In this document: piece by piece, positions 34,307 to 44,351 of the stretch
How the letters are laid out: each line of letters opens with the position of its first letter
Numbering within the stretch: the stretch's first letter is position 1
From: Vreelandella subglaciescola
Lineage (GTDB): Bacteria > Pseudomonadota > Gammaproteobacteria > Pseudomonadales > Halomonadaceae
Assembly: GCF_900142895.1 (NCBI RefSeq)
Contig: NZ_LT670847.1
Location: 620,001-684,000, forward strand
Reading direction: 5' to 3'
DNA: 64,000 nucleotides
Notes under the pieces: model-generated
The model's input: the letters and a program-made list of their open reading frames with translations, nothing else
Database searches by the model: none
What the model was told of the DNA's origin: nothing
Made by a program: the position numbers and the translations under genes

Positions 34307-36016
34307 CTAGGGCGCGCTCTGCTCATCAGGCGGCACGTCCAAAAGGCGCAGCGCGTTGCCTGCCACATCCGAAAATACCGGCGCCGCCACCGCGCCGCCG
34401 TAAAAGTCACCCGCTTTGGGGTGATCGATCATCACCGCCGTCACGATACGCGGATCCGATGCCGGCGCAATGCCCACAAACACGCTGCGGTAAGCGTCCT
34501 TGTCGTAGCCGCTGACACCGGTCTTGCGCACGGTGCCGGTCTTGCCGGCCACCCGGTAGCCTTCCACCCGGGCACGACGGCCACCGGTGTTCGGCCCCAC
34601 CACGGCCTCCAGCATGCCCAGCAGATCATCCGCCACCTGCGGCTTGATGACCGGCTTACCCGGCGGCGCCTGGTCAAGCTTCAGCAGCGATGGCGGCATG
34701 CGCGTGCCGTGGTTGGCAATCGCGGTATAGGCACTGGCCAGCTGCACGGCAGAGACCGAAAGCCCGTAGCCATAGGCCAGCGAGGCGCGTTCGCTGCGTG
34801 AAAAATCAAGGGTGTCCGGCAGGCTGCCGCCGGCTTCCCCGGGGAAACCGGTCCCCGGGTTATGTGAAAATCCCAGCTGGTTGTAGCGCTTCCATATCGT
34901 CGTGTCTTCAAGCCCCAATGCCAGACGCGACATACCGATATTGGACGACTTAACCAGCACGTTGGTCAGGCTCAGCTCGCCGTAGTTGCGGAAGTCGCGA
35001 ATGGTAAAGCCATCGATCACCATCCACCCCGGCGTGGTATCAATGACCGTATCGGGGGTAAAATCCGAGCGTTCAAGCACCGTCGACATGGCCAGCGGCT
35101 TGACCACCGAGCCTGGCTCAAAGACGTCCACCAGCGCCTGGTTACGCAACCCTTGAGGATCCAGCCCGGCACGGTTGTTGGGGTTATAGGACGGCAGGTT
35201 GACCATCGCCAGCACTTCGCCGGTGCGCGCGTCCAACATCACCAGCACGCCGCCGTCGGCATCGTTTTCGTCCACTGCGGCACGCAGCTCACGGTAGGCC
35301 ATATATTGCAGGCGCTGGTCGATGGAGAGGGTCAGGTTGCCGCCGGGCTGTGCTTCGCGCACCACGCCCAGTTCGCGCACCAGCCGCCCACGTCGGTCCT
35401 GCAAAATACGACGTTGGCCGGGGTGGCCAGCCAAATAGGGCTGGTAGGCAAGCTCCAGCCCCTCCTGCCCCTTGTCGTCAACGTTGGTGACACCCACAAC
35501 CTGGGCAGCCACCTCGCCCGCCGGATAGTAGCGCTTGTATTCTTTTTGGGAATAAACGCCCGGCGTGTGAAGATTCAGCACCTCTTGCGCGGCCTTGGGC
35601 GTCATCTGGCGACGCAGGTACATGAATTCATGCTGACTGTAGCGCGCCACGCGGGCGTCAAAGTCCACCAGACTCATGCCCAACGCCTGGGCCAGCACAA
35701 CGCGGCTAACCGGATCTTCGGGCAATTCCTGGGGATTGGCCCACAGCGTCATCACCGGGGTCGAGATAGCGAGCGGCTCGCCGTGGCGGTCGGTAATCAT
35801 GCCGCGGTGGGCGGGAATGGTTTCGTGACGCAGCGTGCGGGCATCACCCTGGCTTTGCAAAAACGGCCGGTCAATCACCTGCAGCAGGGTGATGCGCCCG
35901 ATCAGCACGGCGGCCACGATCACGATCGCCAGCAGCATAAATCCGAAGCGCCCCCGACCCAGCGGCGGGGCAACGGAGGCTGGACGCGTCTCACCGCCGC
36001 GACGCTTGGCGTTCAC
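34307..36016 (-). CDS. ftsI: Septal peptidoglycan transpeptidase FtsI (PBP3)
   Basis: 569 residues. Class B penicillin-binding protein that cross-links septal peptidoglycan with FtsW. Short cytoplasmic N-terminus, one membrane span (FMLLAIVIVAAVLIGRITLL, residues 26-45), then pedestal (HRGMITDRHGEPLA) and transpeptidase domain. Active-site triads: S303-VV-K306 (EPGSVVKPLA), SSN at 357-359, and KTG at 492-494 (AGKTGTVRK). The start overlaps the ftsL stop by 4 bases. Confidence 0.97.
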   Translation of the reverse strand: MNAKRRGGETRPASVAPPLGRGRFGFMLLAIVIVAAVLIGRITLLQVIDRPFLQSQGDARTLRHETIPAHRGMITDRHGEPLAISTPVMTLWANPQELPEDPVSRVVLAQALGMSLVDFDARVARYSQHEFMYLRRQMTPKAAQEVLNLHTPGVYSQKEYKRYYPAGEVAAQVVGVTNVDDKGQEGLELAYQPYLAGHPGQRRILQDRRGRLVRELGVVREAQPGGNLTLSIDQRLQYMAYRELRAAVDENDADGGVLVMLDARTGEVLAMVNLPSYNPNNRAGLDPQGLRNQALVDVFEPGSVVKPLAMSTVLERSDFTPDTVIDTTPGWMVIDGFTIRDFRNYGELSLTNVLVKSSNIGMSRLALGLEDTTIWKRYNQLGFSHNPGTGFPGEAGGSLPDTLDFSRSERASLAYGYGLSVSAVQLASAYTAIANHGTRMPPSLLKLDQAPPGKPVIKPQVADDLLGMLEAVVGPNTGGRRARVEGYRVAGKTGTVRKTGVSGYDKDAYRSVFVGIAPASDPRIVTAVMIDHPKAGDFYGGAVAAPVFSDVAGNALRLLDVPPDEQSAP

Positions 36017-36372
36017 GGTTGGATGACCTTCACGTCGTGCACGTCGGGAATGCGCATGCTTAAACGCTCCGTGGCAATTTTTTCAATACGCGCGGGGGTT
36101 GACCAGGTACCGTCTTCCAGCAGCAGCTGGCCCCACTCGGTATTCAGCTGATTGTTTTCCTGCTCAAGCGTTTGTAACTCGGCGTACTGCACGCGGGTCT
36201 GATGGGTCATGGCCACAATGGCCAGGCCGGTTAACAGGCATAGCAGCATCAACGCACCAATGAGCAACGGCCACGGACGCAGAAAGACGCGCAGCGAGCG
36301 CGGCCGCTCGGCGCTGGCCACCCACTGTCGCAGTCTTTTTTTGTCTTTTGTGCGCGTTGCGTGACCGGCCAT
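36013..36372 (-). CDS. ftsL: Cell division protein FtsL
   Basis: 119 residues, the usual size. Bitopic protein: basic cytoplasmic part (KDKKRLRQWVASAERPRSLRVF), a membrane span (PLLIGALMLLCLLTGLAIVAM, about residues 35-55), then a leucine-zipper-like coiled coil (ELQTLEQENNQLNTEWGQLLLE) that pairs with FtsB. RIEKIATERLSMRIPDVHDVKVI at the end is the conserved FtsL tail that activates FtsWI. It starts directly where rsmH stops, with no gap, and overlaps ftsI. Confidence 0.93.
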   Translation of the reverse strand: MAGHATRTKDKKRLRQWVASAERPRSLRVFLRPWPLLIGALMLLCLLTGLAIVAMTHQTRVQYAELQTLEQENNQLNTEWGQLLLEDGTWSTPARIEKIATERLSMRIPDVHDVKVIQP

Positions 36373-37332
36373 CTATGCCCCCAGCTTGCGTGCGGCCCGC
36401 ATGACGGCGCTGCGTGCGCGGGGGTTGTCGGCGACTTCTTCGACGCTTGCTCGCTGCGCTTTGCCCAGCGCTTCCAGGCGGCGATTCAGCTGATCATCGC
36501 GCAGCGGCATACCTCGCGGCACGTGGGTGTCGCCACGCACGTGATGACGGATGAAGCGTTTGACACGGCGATCTTCCAGCGAATGGAAACTGATCACCAC
36601 CAGGTGCCCGCCGGGTGCCAATGCCTCAAGTGCGGCATCAAGGGCGGCGTCCAGCTGATCAAGCTCGCCGTTGAGGTAAATCCGCAGCCCCTGAAAGGCC
36701 TTGGTAGCCGGGTGCCGCCCTTTCTCCCAGGCCGGGTGTGCTGTTTTCAACACCTCGGCCAGATCGACCGTACGGGTAAACGGCGTTTGCCCGCGCCGCG
36801 TTACCACCGCGCGCGCCAGCCGCTTGGCAAAGCGCTCTTCCCCGTAGGTCTTGAACACCCGGGCAATATCGGCTTCGCTGGCGCGGGCGATAAATTCCGC
36901 TGCGCTTTGGCCCTGAGTCGGGTCCATGCGCATGTCCAGCGGGCCGTCGCGCATAAAGCTGAAGCCGCGCTCGGGATCGTCAAGCTGCGGGGAAGACACG
37001 CCGATATCCAGCAACACGCCGGATAGCTGGCCGTATACGCCCTGTTCCCGGGCAAACTCCCCGAGCTGCGAAAAGGCCTGACGGGTAATCTGAAAGCGGC
37101 CGTCGTCGAACGCGTCGGCTGCCTCAATGGCCTGGGGGTCACGATCCATGGCCAGTAGCCGGCCGCCGTCTCCCAGCCGCTCTAAAATAACGCGAGAGTG
37201 CCCACCACGGCCAAAGGTGCCGTCCAGATAAACGCCATCCGGCGCGTGTACAAGGGTATCCACGGCACCGTCCAGCAAGACGCTGGTATGGCGAAAGCGG
37301 GCAGCAGCCTGATCCGCATCGGGTAAAGACAT
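36373..37332 (-). CDS. rsmH: 16S rRNA (cytosine(1402)-N(4))-methyltransferase
   Basis: 319 residues from ATG at 37332 (GAGAG four bases upstream); an in-frame ATG at 37374 would add 14 atypical residues. Formerly MraW. It methylates N4 of C1402 in the ribosomal P site. SAM-binding [45 protein letters not shown] and the C-terminal [13 protein letters not shown] are diagnostic. It is the first gene of the dcw cluster here; no mraZ precedes it. Confidence 0.97.
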   Translation of the reverse strand: MSLPDADQAAARFRHTSVLLDGAVDTLVHAPDGVYLDGTFGRGGHSRVILERLGDGGRLLAMDRDPQAIEAADAFDDGRFQITRQAFSQLGEFAREQGVYGQLSGVLLDIGVSSPQLDDPERGFSFMRDGPLDMRMDPTQGQSAAEFIARASEADIARVFKTYGEERFAKRLARAVVTRRGQTPFTRTVDLAEVLKTAHPAWEKGRHPATKAFQGLRIYLNGELDQLDAALDAALEALAPGGHLVVISFHSLEDRRVKRFIRHHVRGDTHVPRGMPLRDDQLNRRLEALGKAQRASVEEVADNPRARSAVMRAARKLGA

Positions 37333-37402
37333 GTGGCTCTCACGCATAAGGTTACAAACAGGATGAACAAACAAGATCAGAGACAGACGTCTAAAACCTT
37401 GA

Positions 37403-37424
37403 ACAGAGCGCCGTAGCGCTCTGT
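37403..37424 (-). terminator. Hairpin downstream of RNase P RNA
   Basis: ACAGAGCGC (37403-37411) pairs with GCGCTCTGT (37416-37424) over a 4-base loop, just past the rnpB 3' end; a weak T-rich run follows on the minus strand (TTCAAGGTTTT). Likely the rnpB terminator; some transcription may continue into rsmH. Confidence 0.6.
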
Positions 37425-37431
37425 TGTTGAT

Positions 37432-37780
<349 letters not shown>

Positions 37781-37786
37781 CGGGCA

Positions 37787-37815
37787 AGCATACCAGCGCG
37801 CTTGCCCGGCCTCAA
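37787..37815 (-). promoter_or_regulatory. Likely sigma70 promoter of rnpB
   Basis: Minus strand TTGAGG (37810-37815), exactly 17 bases, TATGCT (37787-37792). Transcription would begin about 37780, matching the start of the P1 helix. It lies between the rsmI stop and rnpB. Confidence 0.65.
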
Positions 37816-37828
37816 TCGTCATCGCAGG

Positions 37829-38680
37829 TTAATCCTTGATGGCTTGCAACCGTGCATACCAGACCTGCTTACGCCCGCCGAGCAAACGCGCCGCCAATGC
37901 CGCCCCCTGCTTGACGCCCACGCCTTCGGCCAGCAGCGCATTCAATAACGTATCAGCCGATATTTCCTGCTGTTCGGTATCGACGGTTGGCTGGGCGCCT
38001 TCGATCATCACCACAAATTCGCCCCGCGCCTGATTGGGATCGCTCACCAGCCGCTCGCGCAACACAGCCGGCGTGCCTGACAAAAACGTCTCGAAGGTTT
38101 TGGTCAACTCCCGGGCCAGCACCACCGGGCGCTCGGGCATCACCGCGTCAAGGGTATCGAGGGTGTGCAAAATGCGGTGCGGCGACTCGTAAAACACCAG
38201 CGTTTCTTCGCTCTCGCGCAGCGCTTCCAGAACCTGCTTGCGCGCGCCGGCCTTGGCCGGCAAAAAACCGCCAAAACGAAAGCGGTTGGTAGGCAAGCCG
38301 GCAGCGCTCAGCGCCGTAATCAGCGCCGAGGGGCCGGGTATCGGCACCACCGGATAGTCCAGCGCACGCAGCTCGCGCACCAGAATAAAGCCGGGATCGC
38401 TGATCAGCGGCGTACCGGCATCACTGATCAGCGCGATGTCTTCGCCGGCGGCGAGATATGCCGTCAGCTGCGCCACGCGCGCGGCTTCATTGTGTTCGTG
38501 CAGGGAAAGCATTGGCACGCTGATGCCCAAGTGCCCCAGCAGGCGACTGCTATGGCGCGTGTCTTCGGCGGCAATACGCGCCACGCTGCCGAGAATAGCC
38601 GCGGCGCGTGTGCTCAGGTCGTCCAGATTCCCAATTGGTGTGGCAACCACGTACAATGTGCCCGTACGCCTGTGTGTCAT
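37829..38680 (-). CDS. rsmI: 16S rRNA (cytidine(1402)-2'-O)-methyltransferase
   Basis: 283 residues from the second of two adjacent ATG codons (38680), five bases after GGAG. It methylates the 2'-OH of C1402, the same base that RsmH modifies, so both modifiers of this nucleotide are close together. Tetrapyrrole-methylase-like fold: TLYVVATPIGNLDDLSTRA, AEDTRHSSRLL, SDAGTPLISDPGF, PGPSALITALSAAGLPTNRFRFGGFLP. It diverges from lpoA. Confidence 0.96.
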   Translation of the reverse strand: MTHRRTGTLYVVATPIGNLDDLSTRAAAILGSVARIAAEDTRHSSRLLGHLGISVPMLSLHEHNEAARVAQLTAYLAAGEDIALISDAGTPLISDPGFILVRELRALDYPVVPIPGPSALITALSAAGLPTNRFRFGGFLPAKAGARKQVLEALRESEETLVFYESPHRILHTLDTLDAVMPERPVVLARELTKTFETFLSGTPAVLRERLVSDPNQARGEFVVMIEGAQPTVDTEQQEISADTLLNALLAEGVGVKQGAALAARLLGGRKQVWYARLQAIKD

Positions 38681-38874
38681 CATGACTCCCGATTCGTTTT
38701 AACTGACGTGTTGGCTGATTTGTTGGCCAACTCTTGCGGTACGCTATGCGCTATTGTGGCGTTGATGCCGGCGCCTGAGGGCCAAGAGCACCGCTTCATG
38801 GTGATTCACAGTCTTGTTAGTGGCCTGATGCCGCGAGCGAAGCACAAGCATTAACACCAATTAAGGAAGGATAC

Positions 38875-40383
38875 ATGAAACAGTCATTTCGTGGTCTTTT
38901 TGCCACCGCGCTCACGGCCTTGTTGCTGACAGGCTGTGCCGTTCAGCAGCAATCGCCAAGCGTCGTTGATCGCGCGCCCGCGCAGGACCCCGGCCAGCTG
39001 CTGGGCGATGCCGAACGGCAAGCCCCGGCAAAAGCCGCACAAACCCGCCTTGAAGCGGCGGACATTCTGGCACGCCAGGGCCAGCGCGACCGCGCCTTTG
39101 AAATTACCGACGGCCTTGATGAAAGCGTGCTGTCAGCGTCTGACCGCGTGCGCTGGGCGATTCTGCACTCAGAGCTTGCCCGCGCCCTTGATCAGCCGCG
39201 TGCCGTACTGCGTGCCACCCAGGTACTGGATGATGAGCTATCCATGTCATCCAACCAGCAAAAAGCCCTGATCGAACGGCGCCGCTGGGCACGCGAATCC
39301 CTGGATCAACCCGACCTCAAAAGCTTTGAAATACCCGAACTGGCGGGCCAGAAAGTGCAGCGCATTGCGGTTTTCCTGCCTGAATCCGGCCCGCTGAGCA
39401 ACGTCGCCGACACGCTGGAAAAAGCCATTCGCACCCATCACCAGCGAGTCGGTGACGGCACTACGTTGCGCTTTATCGACACCACGCAATACTCGCTGAA
39501 CGAGCTTTACCGCCGCGCCGGCGAAATGAACGCGCAAATCGTGATCGGCCCACTGTCCAAAGACCGCGTCACCCAGCTGGAACAGCGCCCCAGCGTGCCA
39601 CTGCCAACCCTGGCGCTTAACTACGGCGAAAGCGACTACAATCAGGCCAAGCGCCTGTTCCAGTACGGCCTGTCAGCGGAAGATGAAGCGCGTCAGGCGG
39701 CAAAACGCGCCAAGCAAGATGGCAACCAGCAAATGGCGCTGATGGTACCTGATAATGCCTGGGGGCAACGTGTGGGCGACGCCTTCGCTCAAACGCTGCA
39801 GCAGGAAGGCGGCAACGTCACCAACGCCGTGCGCTACAACCCCAACGGCAGCGCTTCAACCGCCGTGAAACGGGCGCTTAGCGTCAGCGGAGAACGCGCT
39901 CGCCTGGGCAATATCGACGCCCTGTTTCTGCTCGCCGTACCCGAATATGCACGCCAGGTGCCGCCGCTGCTGGACTATTACTACGCCACCAGCCTGCCCG
40001 TTTATGCCACGTCCCACTTGAACGAAGGGCTCAAGCAGCCGCGTCTGGACAAGGACCTTGATGGCATCAGCTTTGCCGACATTCCCTGGCAGATTCCCGA
40101 TGCTGCCGCCGGCGGTGAAGAAGCGCTGCCGTTTTACTCCACCTACGAAACGCTGCGCGAAGAAGCTGACCCGTCCATGTTCAGGCTGATGGCCATGGGC
40201 GTTGACGCCTACGAAGCCGGTACTCGCCTGGCCGATATTGCCTCTCTGCAGGACCTTCAGGGCGCGACAGGCCGGCTATACCTGACCGCTGATGGGCGCA
40301 TCTACCGCGACCTGCCCTGGGCAGAGTTCAAGAACGGTGTACCGGGCGCCATCTTGTCCTCCAACCGGTCAGGCGATGAGTGA
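38875..40383 (+). CDS. lpoA: LpoA-like outer-membrane lipoprotein, activator of PBP1A
   Basis: 502 residues. Signal peptide with lipobox LLLTGC (cysteine about residue 21) for lipidation and outer-membrane placement. An N-terminal TPR-like helical part is followed by a periplasmic-binding-protein fold (QRIAVFLPESGPLSNVADTLEKAI ... VIGPLSKDRVTQL ... TLALNYGES). In E. coli LpoA stimulates PBP1A from the outer membrane. AAGGAAGG lies four bases before ATG. It heads lpoA-yraN-diaA-dolP, the E. coli order. Confidence 0.93.
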   Translation: MKQSFRGLFATALTALLLTGCAVQQQSPSVVDRAPAQDPGQLLGDAERQAPAKAAQTRLEAADILARQGQRDRAFEITDGLDESVLSASDRVRWAILHSELARALDQPRAVLRATQVLDDELSMSSNQQKALIERRRWARESLDQPDLKSFEIPELAGQKVQRIAVFLPESGPLSNVADTLEKAIRTHHQRVGDGTTLRFIDTTQYSLNELYRRAGEMNAQIVIGPLSKDRVTQLEQRPSVPLPTLALNYGESDYNQAKRLFQYGLSAEDEARQAAKRAKQDGNQQMALMVPDNAWGQRVGDAFAQTLQQEGGNVTNAVRYNPNGSASTAVKRALSVSGERARLGNIDALFLLAVPEYARQVPPLLDYYYATSLPVYATSHLNEGLKQPRLDKDLDGISFADIPWQIPDAAAGGEEALPFYSTYETLREEADPSMFRLMAMGVDAYEAGTRLADIASLQDLQGATGRLYLTADGRIYRDLPWAEFKNGVPGAILSSNRSGDE

Positions 40384-40744
40384 CCCACGCACCGCCCGGG
40401 CACGCGGCACAGCCATCGAGCAGATTGCCGCTCGGTGGCTTGCAGAGCGAGGACTGAGGCTTTTGGGGCGCAATCAGCATGCCAAAGGCGGCGAGCTGGA
40501 TCTGGTCATGCAGGACGGCGACACCCTGGTGTTTGTCGAAGTCAAACATCGCGAGACAACGCGCTACGGCCATCCGCTGGAAACCGTTACCGCACAAAAG
40601 CAGCGCCGCCTGGTACATGCCGCGCGCGTTTATCTGGCCCGGCAGCAGCTTTCCTGCCCCTGCCGCTTTGATGTACTTGCCGTCATCGGTACGCCCCCGG
40701 CGCTCACCTTTGAATGGGTCAAAGCGGCTTTTGACGCCTTTTGA
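40376..40744 (+). CDS. yraN: YraN/UPF0102 family predicted endonuclease-like protein
   Basis: 122 residues from ATG at 40376, which overlaps the lpoA stop by 8 bases; a longer in-frame start at 40292 lies inside lpoA. The family shows a PD-(D/E)XK-like core: GELDLVMQDGDTLVFVEVKHR (about residues 43-63), preceded by GTAIEQIAARWLAERG. No substrate is established for this family. Its fixed place between lpoA and diaA is the main contextual clue. Confidence 0.92.
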   Translation: MSDPRTARARGTAIEQIAARWLAERGLRLLGRNQHAKGGELDLVMQDGDTLVFVEVKHRETTRYGHPLETVTAQKQRRLVHAARVYLARQQLSCPCRFDVLAVIGTPPALTFEWVKAAFDAF

Positions 40745-41371
<627 letters not shown>

Positions 41372-41452
41372 TCCACGACACATCAACCTGCAATGCCTTT
41401 ATCGTCACTGCGATAACATTACGCTTTTCACTCAACCCTCGGAGCCATGCCC

Positions 41453-42058
41453 ATGTTAACTGCGTTTTGCGCCACGTTACGCTCTCGCACCGCAAGCCGC
41501 GCCTGCGTCGCCGCCCTGCTGACGGGCGGCCTGCTACTGCTTGGCGGCTGCGCCACCAACTCGGCCACTAACCAGTCGGATTACGGCCAGCGCACCAATG
41601 ACGTTCAGGCCATCGATGCCACCATTGAAAATCAAGTGGCCAAAGCGCTGGTGCATGCCGATGCCCGACTCGGCGATGCGCGTATTCGCGCCCACAGTTT
41701 CAATGGCGCAGTGCTGCTGGTGGGCCAGGTGCCCAGCGAAGAACTGCATGACAAAGCCGGCCAGGTAGCCGAACAGCTGCGCGGCGTTGAAACCGTCCAC
41801 AACGAGCTGGACATAGCGGCGCGCCTGCCCACCAGCCAGCGCCTGACCGACACCTGGTTGACCACCAACGTGGTCAGCCAGCTTGCGACCAACGATCACA
41901 TCGACTCTTCCAAGCTCCAGGTCACCACCGAAAACGCCAGCGTCTACCTGATGGGCATTGTCTCGCGCCAGGAGGCCGAACGTATCGTGGCAGCCGTTTC
42001 CGGCGTGGCGGGCGTGCAACGTATCGTCAAGGTATTTGAGTACCTCGACGACGCTTAA
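41453..42058 (+). CDS. dolP: DolP/YraP-type BON-domain outer-membrane lipoprotein
   Basis: 201 residues from ATG at 41453, eight bases after GGAG (ATG at 41447 is too close). Signal peptide ends in a lipobox LLLGGC. Two BON domains follow (about residues 55-115 and 130-195): DARIRAHSFNGAVLLVGQVPSEELHDKAGQVAEQLRGV, then TTENASVYLMGIVSRQEAERIVAAVSGVAGV. DolP supports outer-membrane integrity and the BAM complex in E. coli. It ends the lpoA operon and is followed by a strong terminator. Confidence 0.92.
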   Translation: MLTAFCATLRSRTASRACVAALLTGGLLLLGGCATNSATNQSDYGQRTNDVQAIDATIENQVAKALVHADARLGDARIRAHSFNGAVLLVGQVPSEELHDKAGQVAEQLRGVETVHNELDIAARLPTSQRLTDTWLTTNVVSQLATNDHIDSSKLQVTTENASVYLMGIVSRQEAERIVAAVSGVAGVQRIVKVFEYLDDA

Positions 42059-42091
42059 AACCAGGCGCCTGGCCTTGAACCCTTGAGATAA

Positions 42092-42126
42092 AAAAACGCC
42101 CCGGCATAGTTTGCCGGGGCGTTTTT
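42092..42126. terminator. Bidirectional terminator between dolP and sspB
   Basis: ACGCCCCGGCA (42096-42106) pairs perfectly with TGCCGGGGCGT (42112-42122), flanked by A runs and T5. It serves the convergent dolP and sspB genes. Confidence 0.9.
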
Positions 42127-42188
42127 CATGGCGTGATGATCACAGCAATTTGGTCTGCTTTATCACCTGCTCTACTTCATCACTCGCC

Positions 42189-42758
42189 CTACTTGATCAC
42201 CCGCAGCGTGGGTTTCTTTTTGGGCGTGTCTTTCGCTTTGTTCTGCGACTTGGCACCGGAGTCAGACGCGTCCGGCGTCTTCTCCTTGTCCTTGTCCTTA
42301 CCCGTATCAACCTCAGGGCTGGCGCCATCGCTCGCATCCGAGACTGCAGACAGCGCAGGTTTTGCCGACGCGCCCTCGCCTTGTGCCGCAGTGACGGTAT
42401 CGCTTTGCTCGCCCGAGGCGTCCGGCTCATCCGGCGCCGTCAGATCGGGCTCATGGCCAAAGACCATGCCCGCGCCATTCTCACTGGCGTAGACGGCCAG
42501 CAACGCCTCAATGGGAATCATGATCTGCATCGGCTGGCCGCCAAACCGCGCGCTAAACCCGATGGCCTGATTTTCCATGAAAAAGTCGCGCACCGCAGTC
42601 GGCGATGCGTTCAGCACGATCTGGCCGTTTTGCACAGACTGGCGCGGGACTTCAACGCCCGGCAAGGTGGCGTCAACCACCAGGTACGGCGTCAATTCGT
42701 TGTCCAGCAGCCATTCGTACAGGGCTCTGGCAAGATAGGGGCGGCTGGAACGCGTCAT
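42189..42758 (-). CDS. sspB: ClpXP protease specificity-enhancing factor SspB
   Basis: 189 residues. It delivers ssrA-tagged proteins to ClpXP. The substrate-binding domain (residues 1-110: PYLARALYEWLLDNELTPYLVVDA, NGQIVLNASPTAV, ARFGGQPMQIMIPIEALLAVYA) is joined to the C-terminal ClpX-binding XB motif PTLRVIK by a linker of about 75 residues rich in Asp, Ser, Ala and Lys, longer than in E. coli. AAGGAGA lies six bases before ATG. It follows sspA by 56 bases, the usual pairing. Confidence 0.95.
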   Translation of the reverse strand: MTRSSRPYLARALYEWLLDNELTPYLVVDATLPGVEVPRQSVQNGQIVLNASPTAVRDFFMENQAIGFSARFGGQPMQIMIPIEALLAVYASENGAGMVFGHEPDLTAPDEPDASGEQSDTVTAAQGEGASAKPALSAVSDASDGASPEVDTGKDKDKEKTPDASDSGAKSQNKAKDTPKKKPTLRVIK

Positions 42759-42814
42759 TGTCGCTCTCCTTTCGCTGCGTTGTGGGGCAAAATCGCAGGC
42801 ATCGCGCGGGCGAA

Positions 42815-43441
42815 TCAGGTGCGCATTTCTTTTTCGCGCTCGTTTAACGCCGCTTTGAAGGCATCACGCTCAAAAACGCGCGACATGTAGCTGAGCAACG
42901 GCTGCACCTGCTTTTCGGGCAGTTCGATATTGAGCTCGGGCAGGCGCCATAAAATCGGTGCCAGACAGCAGTCCACCAGCGTGAATTCATCGCTCATGAA
43001 AAACGGCATGTCTTCAAAGATGGGCGAAATACCCACAAGGCTTTCGCGCAGTTCCTTGCGTGCCTTGTCGGCTTCTTTTTTGCTGCCGGTGCGAATCTGG
43101 TCAACCATCGGGCACCATTCGCGTTCGATACGATGCATCCACAGGCGGCTTTGTGCCCGCGCCACAGGATAGACCGGCAGCAAAGGAGGATGCGGGAAGC
43201 GCTCGTCAAGGTATTCCATCATGACCTTGGATTCGTAGAGCACCAGATCACGATCCAGCAGCGTAGGAACGCTGTTGTACGGATTAAGCTCGGCAAGTTC
43301 TTCCGGCGCCTTGTCGTCATTCACGTTGACGATATCGACCGCGACGCCCTTTTCGGCCAGCACGATACGTACGCGATGACTAAAGTGGTCATCAGCTCCG
43401 GAATAAAAAATCATCGACGACCGTTTGGCCACAACACCCAT
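42815..43441 (-). CDS. sspA: Stringent starvation protein A
   Basis: 208 residues, glutathione-S-transferase fold (N-terminal thioredoxin-like: [57 protein letters not shown]). SspA lacks GST activity and binds RNA polymerase during starvation; the [14 protein letters not shown] surface patch needed for this is retained. GAGGA lies seven bases before ATG. It is followed by sspB. Confidence 0.95.
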   Translation of the reverse strand: MGVVAKRSSMIFYSGADDHFSHRVRIVLAEKGVAVDIVNVNDDKAPEELAELNPYNSVPTLLDRDLVLYESKVMMEYLDERFPHPPLLPVYPVARAQSRLWMHRIEREWCPMVDQIRTGSKKEADKARKELRESLVGISPIFEDMPFFMSDEFTLVDCCLAPILWRLPELNIELPEKQVQPLLSYMSRVFERDAFKAALNEREKEMRT

Positions 43442-43534
43442 GTAGCAATCCTCACATCAAGTCAATAGGGGATAATACCATGCCAAGCAAGCCCTAGGGG
43501 AAAGCGCTTATAAACTTAACCCGCCCAGAGACGC

Positions 43535-43570
43535 AAAAGGCGCACGACAGTTGCCGTGCGCCTTTTTATG
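43535..43570. terminator. Terminator between petC and sspA
   Basis: AAAAGGCGCACG (43535-43546) pairs with CGTGCGCCTTTT (43555-43566) over an 8-base loop. On the minus strand it follows sspA's promoter region only in reverse; the T run on the plus side is stronger, but on the minus strand TTTT also follows. It mainly lies upstream of petC's stop in no gene. Confidence 0.45.
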
Positions 43571-43583
43571 CGTTTAGCACGTC

Positions 43584-44351
43584 TTAGTGAATATCACGCC
43601 AGTATTCCCGTTTGAGGAAGTAGCAGAGAATACCCAGCAGGAAAATAAAGATCAGCACTTTAGGCGCCAACGCCTGCGCCTTGAGCTTGGAGGGCTCGCC
43701 CACGTACGTCAGGAAGTTGGTCAGATCATAGACCGCCTGCTTGAACTCATCAGGCTCCATCTCGCCCGGCTGTGTCACCCTGAGTATGTCGCAGGACTGG
43801 TATTTTCCGGTCAGCGGGTCCGGTGACTGCCCTTCAACGTGGCGATCAGTCGCGGCACAGACCTTCTCCTGCACGCCCTGCAGCGGCTCCAGCACGTTGG
43901 GCATCGCCACCAGATCAAACACCTCGTTGTTGACCCCGGTCGAACTGCTCGGGTCCTGGTAGAAACTCAGCAGGTAGGAGTAAATCCAGTCAGGGCTACG
44001 CAGGCGCGCTTCAAGCGTCAGATCCGGCGGCGCTGCACCAAACCAATTCGCCGCGTCATCGCTTTGCATGGCAATGTGCATCTGGTCGTTAAAACCCAGA
44101 TCCGGCGAGAAGATAAGGTTGTCTTCCACCAACCCCTGAGGAATACCCAGGTCGCTTGCTGCGCGCGAAAAGCGCTGATGCTCAAGCGAATGGCAGCCCA
44201 TGCAGTAGTTGACGTACATCTTCATGCCGTTTTGCAGCGACGCGCGATCTTGCAGATCCGGCTCCATTGAGTACGGCAGACTTCCACCGCCGGCTGCCAT
44301 GGCCGTTACCGGCAATAGCGCGAAGAGCAGTGCAAACAGTTGCTTTTTCAT
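43584..44351 (-). CDS. petC: Ubiquinol-cytochrome c reductase, cytochrome c1 subunit
   Basis: 255 residues. Signal peptide (MKKQLFALLFALLPVTAMAA), haem c site CMGCH at residues 50-54, a distal methionine candidate in LVAMPNVL, and a C-terminal membrane anchor (PKVLIFIFLLGILCYFLKREYWRDIH). It passes electrons from the Rieske protein to soluble cytochrome c on the periplasmic side. Its ATG overlaps the petB stop by one base (TAATG), so petB and petC are coupled. Confidence 0.96.
   Translation of the reverse strand: MKKQLFALLFALLPVTAMAAGGGSLPYSMEPDLQDRASLQNGMKMYVNYCMGCHSLEHQRFSRAASDLGIPQGLVEDNLIFSPDLGFNDQMHIAMQSDDAANWFGAAPPDLTLEARLRSPDWIYSYLLSFYQDPSSSTGVNNEVFDLVAMPNVLEPLQGVQEKVCAATDRHVEGQSPDPLTGKYQSCDILRVTQPGEMEPDEFKQAVYDLTNFLTYVGEPSKLKAQALAPKVLIFIFLLGILCYFLKREYWRDIH

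Noticed and set aside
43535..43570. Reading the 43535-43570 stem as the sspA terminator
   Set aside because: sspA and petC are both on the minus strand, and the stem lies upstream of petC's end only in the sense of following petC, not sspA; on the minus strand transcription passes sspA (43441 down) away from it. It lies just upstream of the petC stop-side gap, so it most simply ends the petABC transcript.
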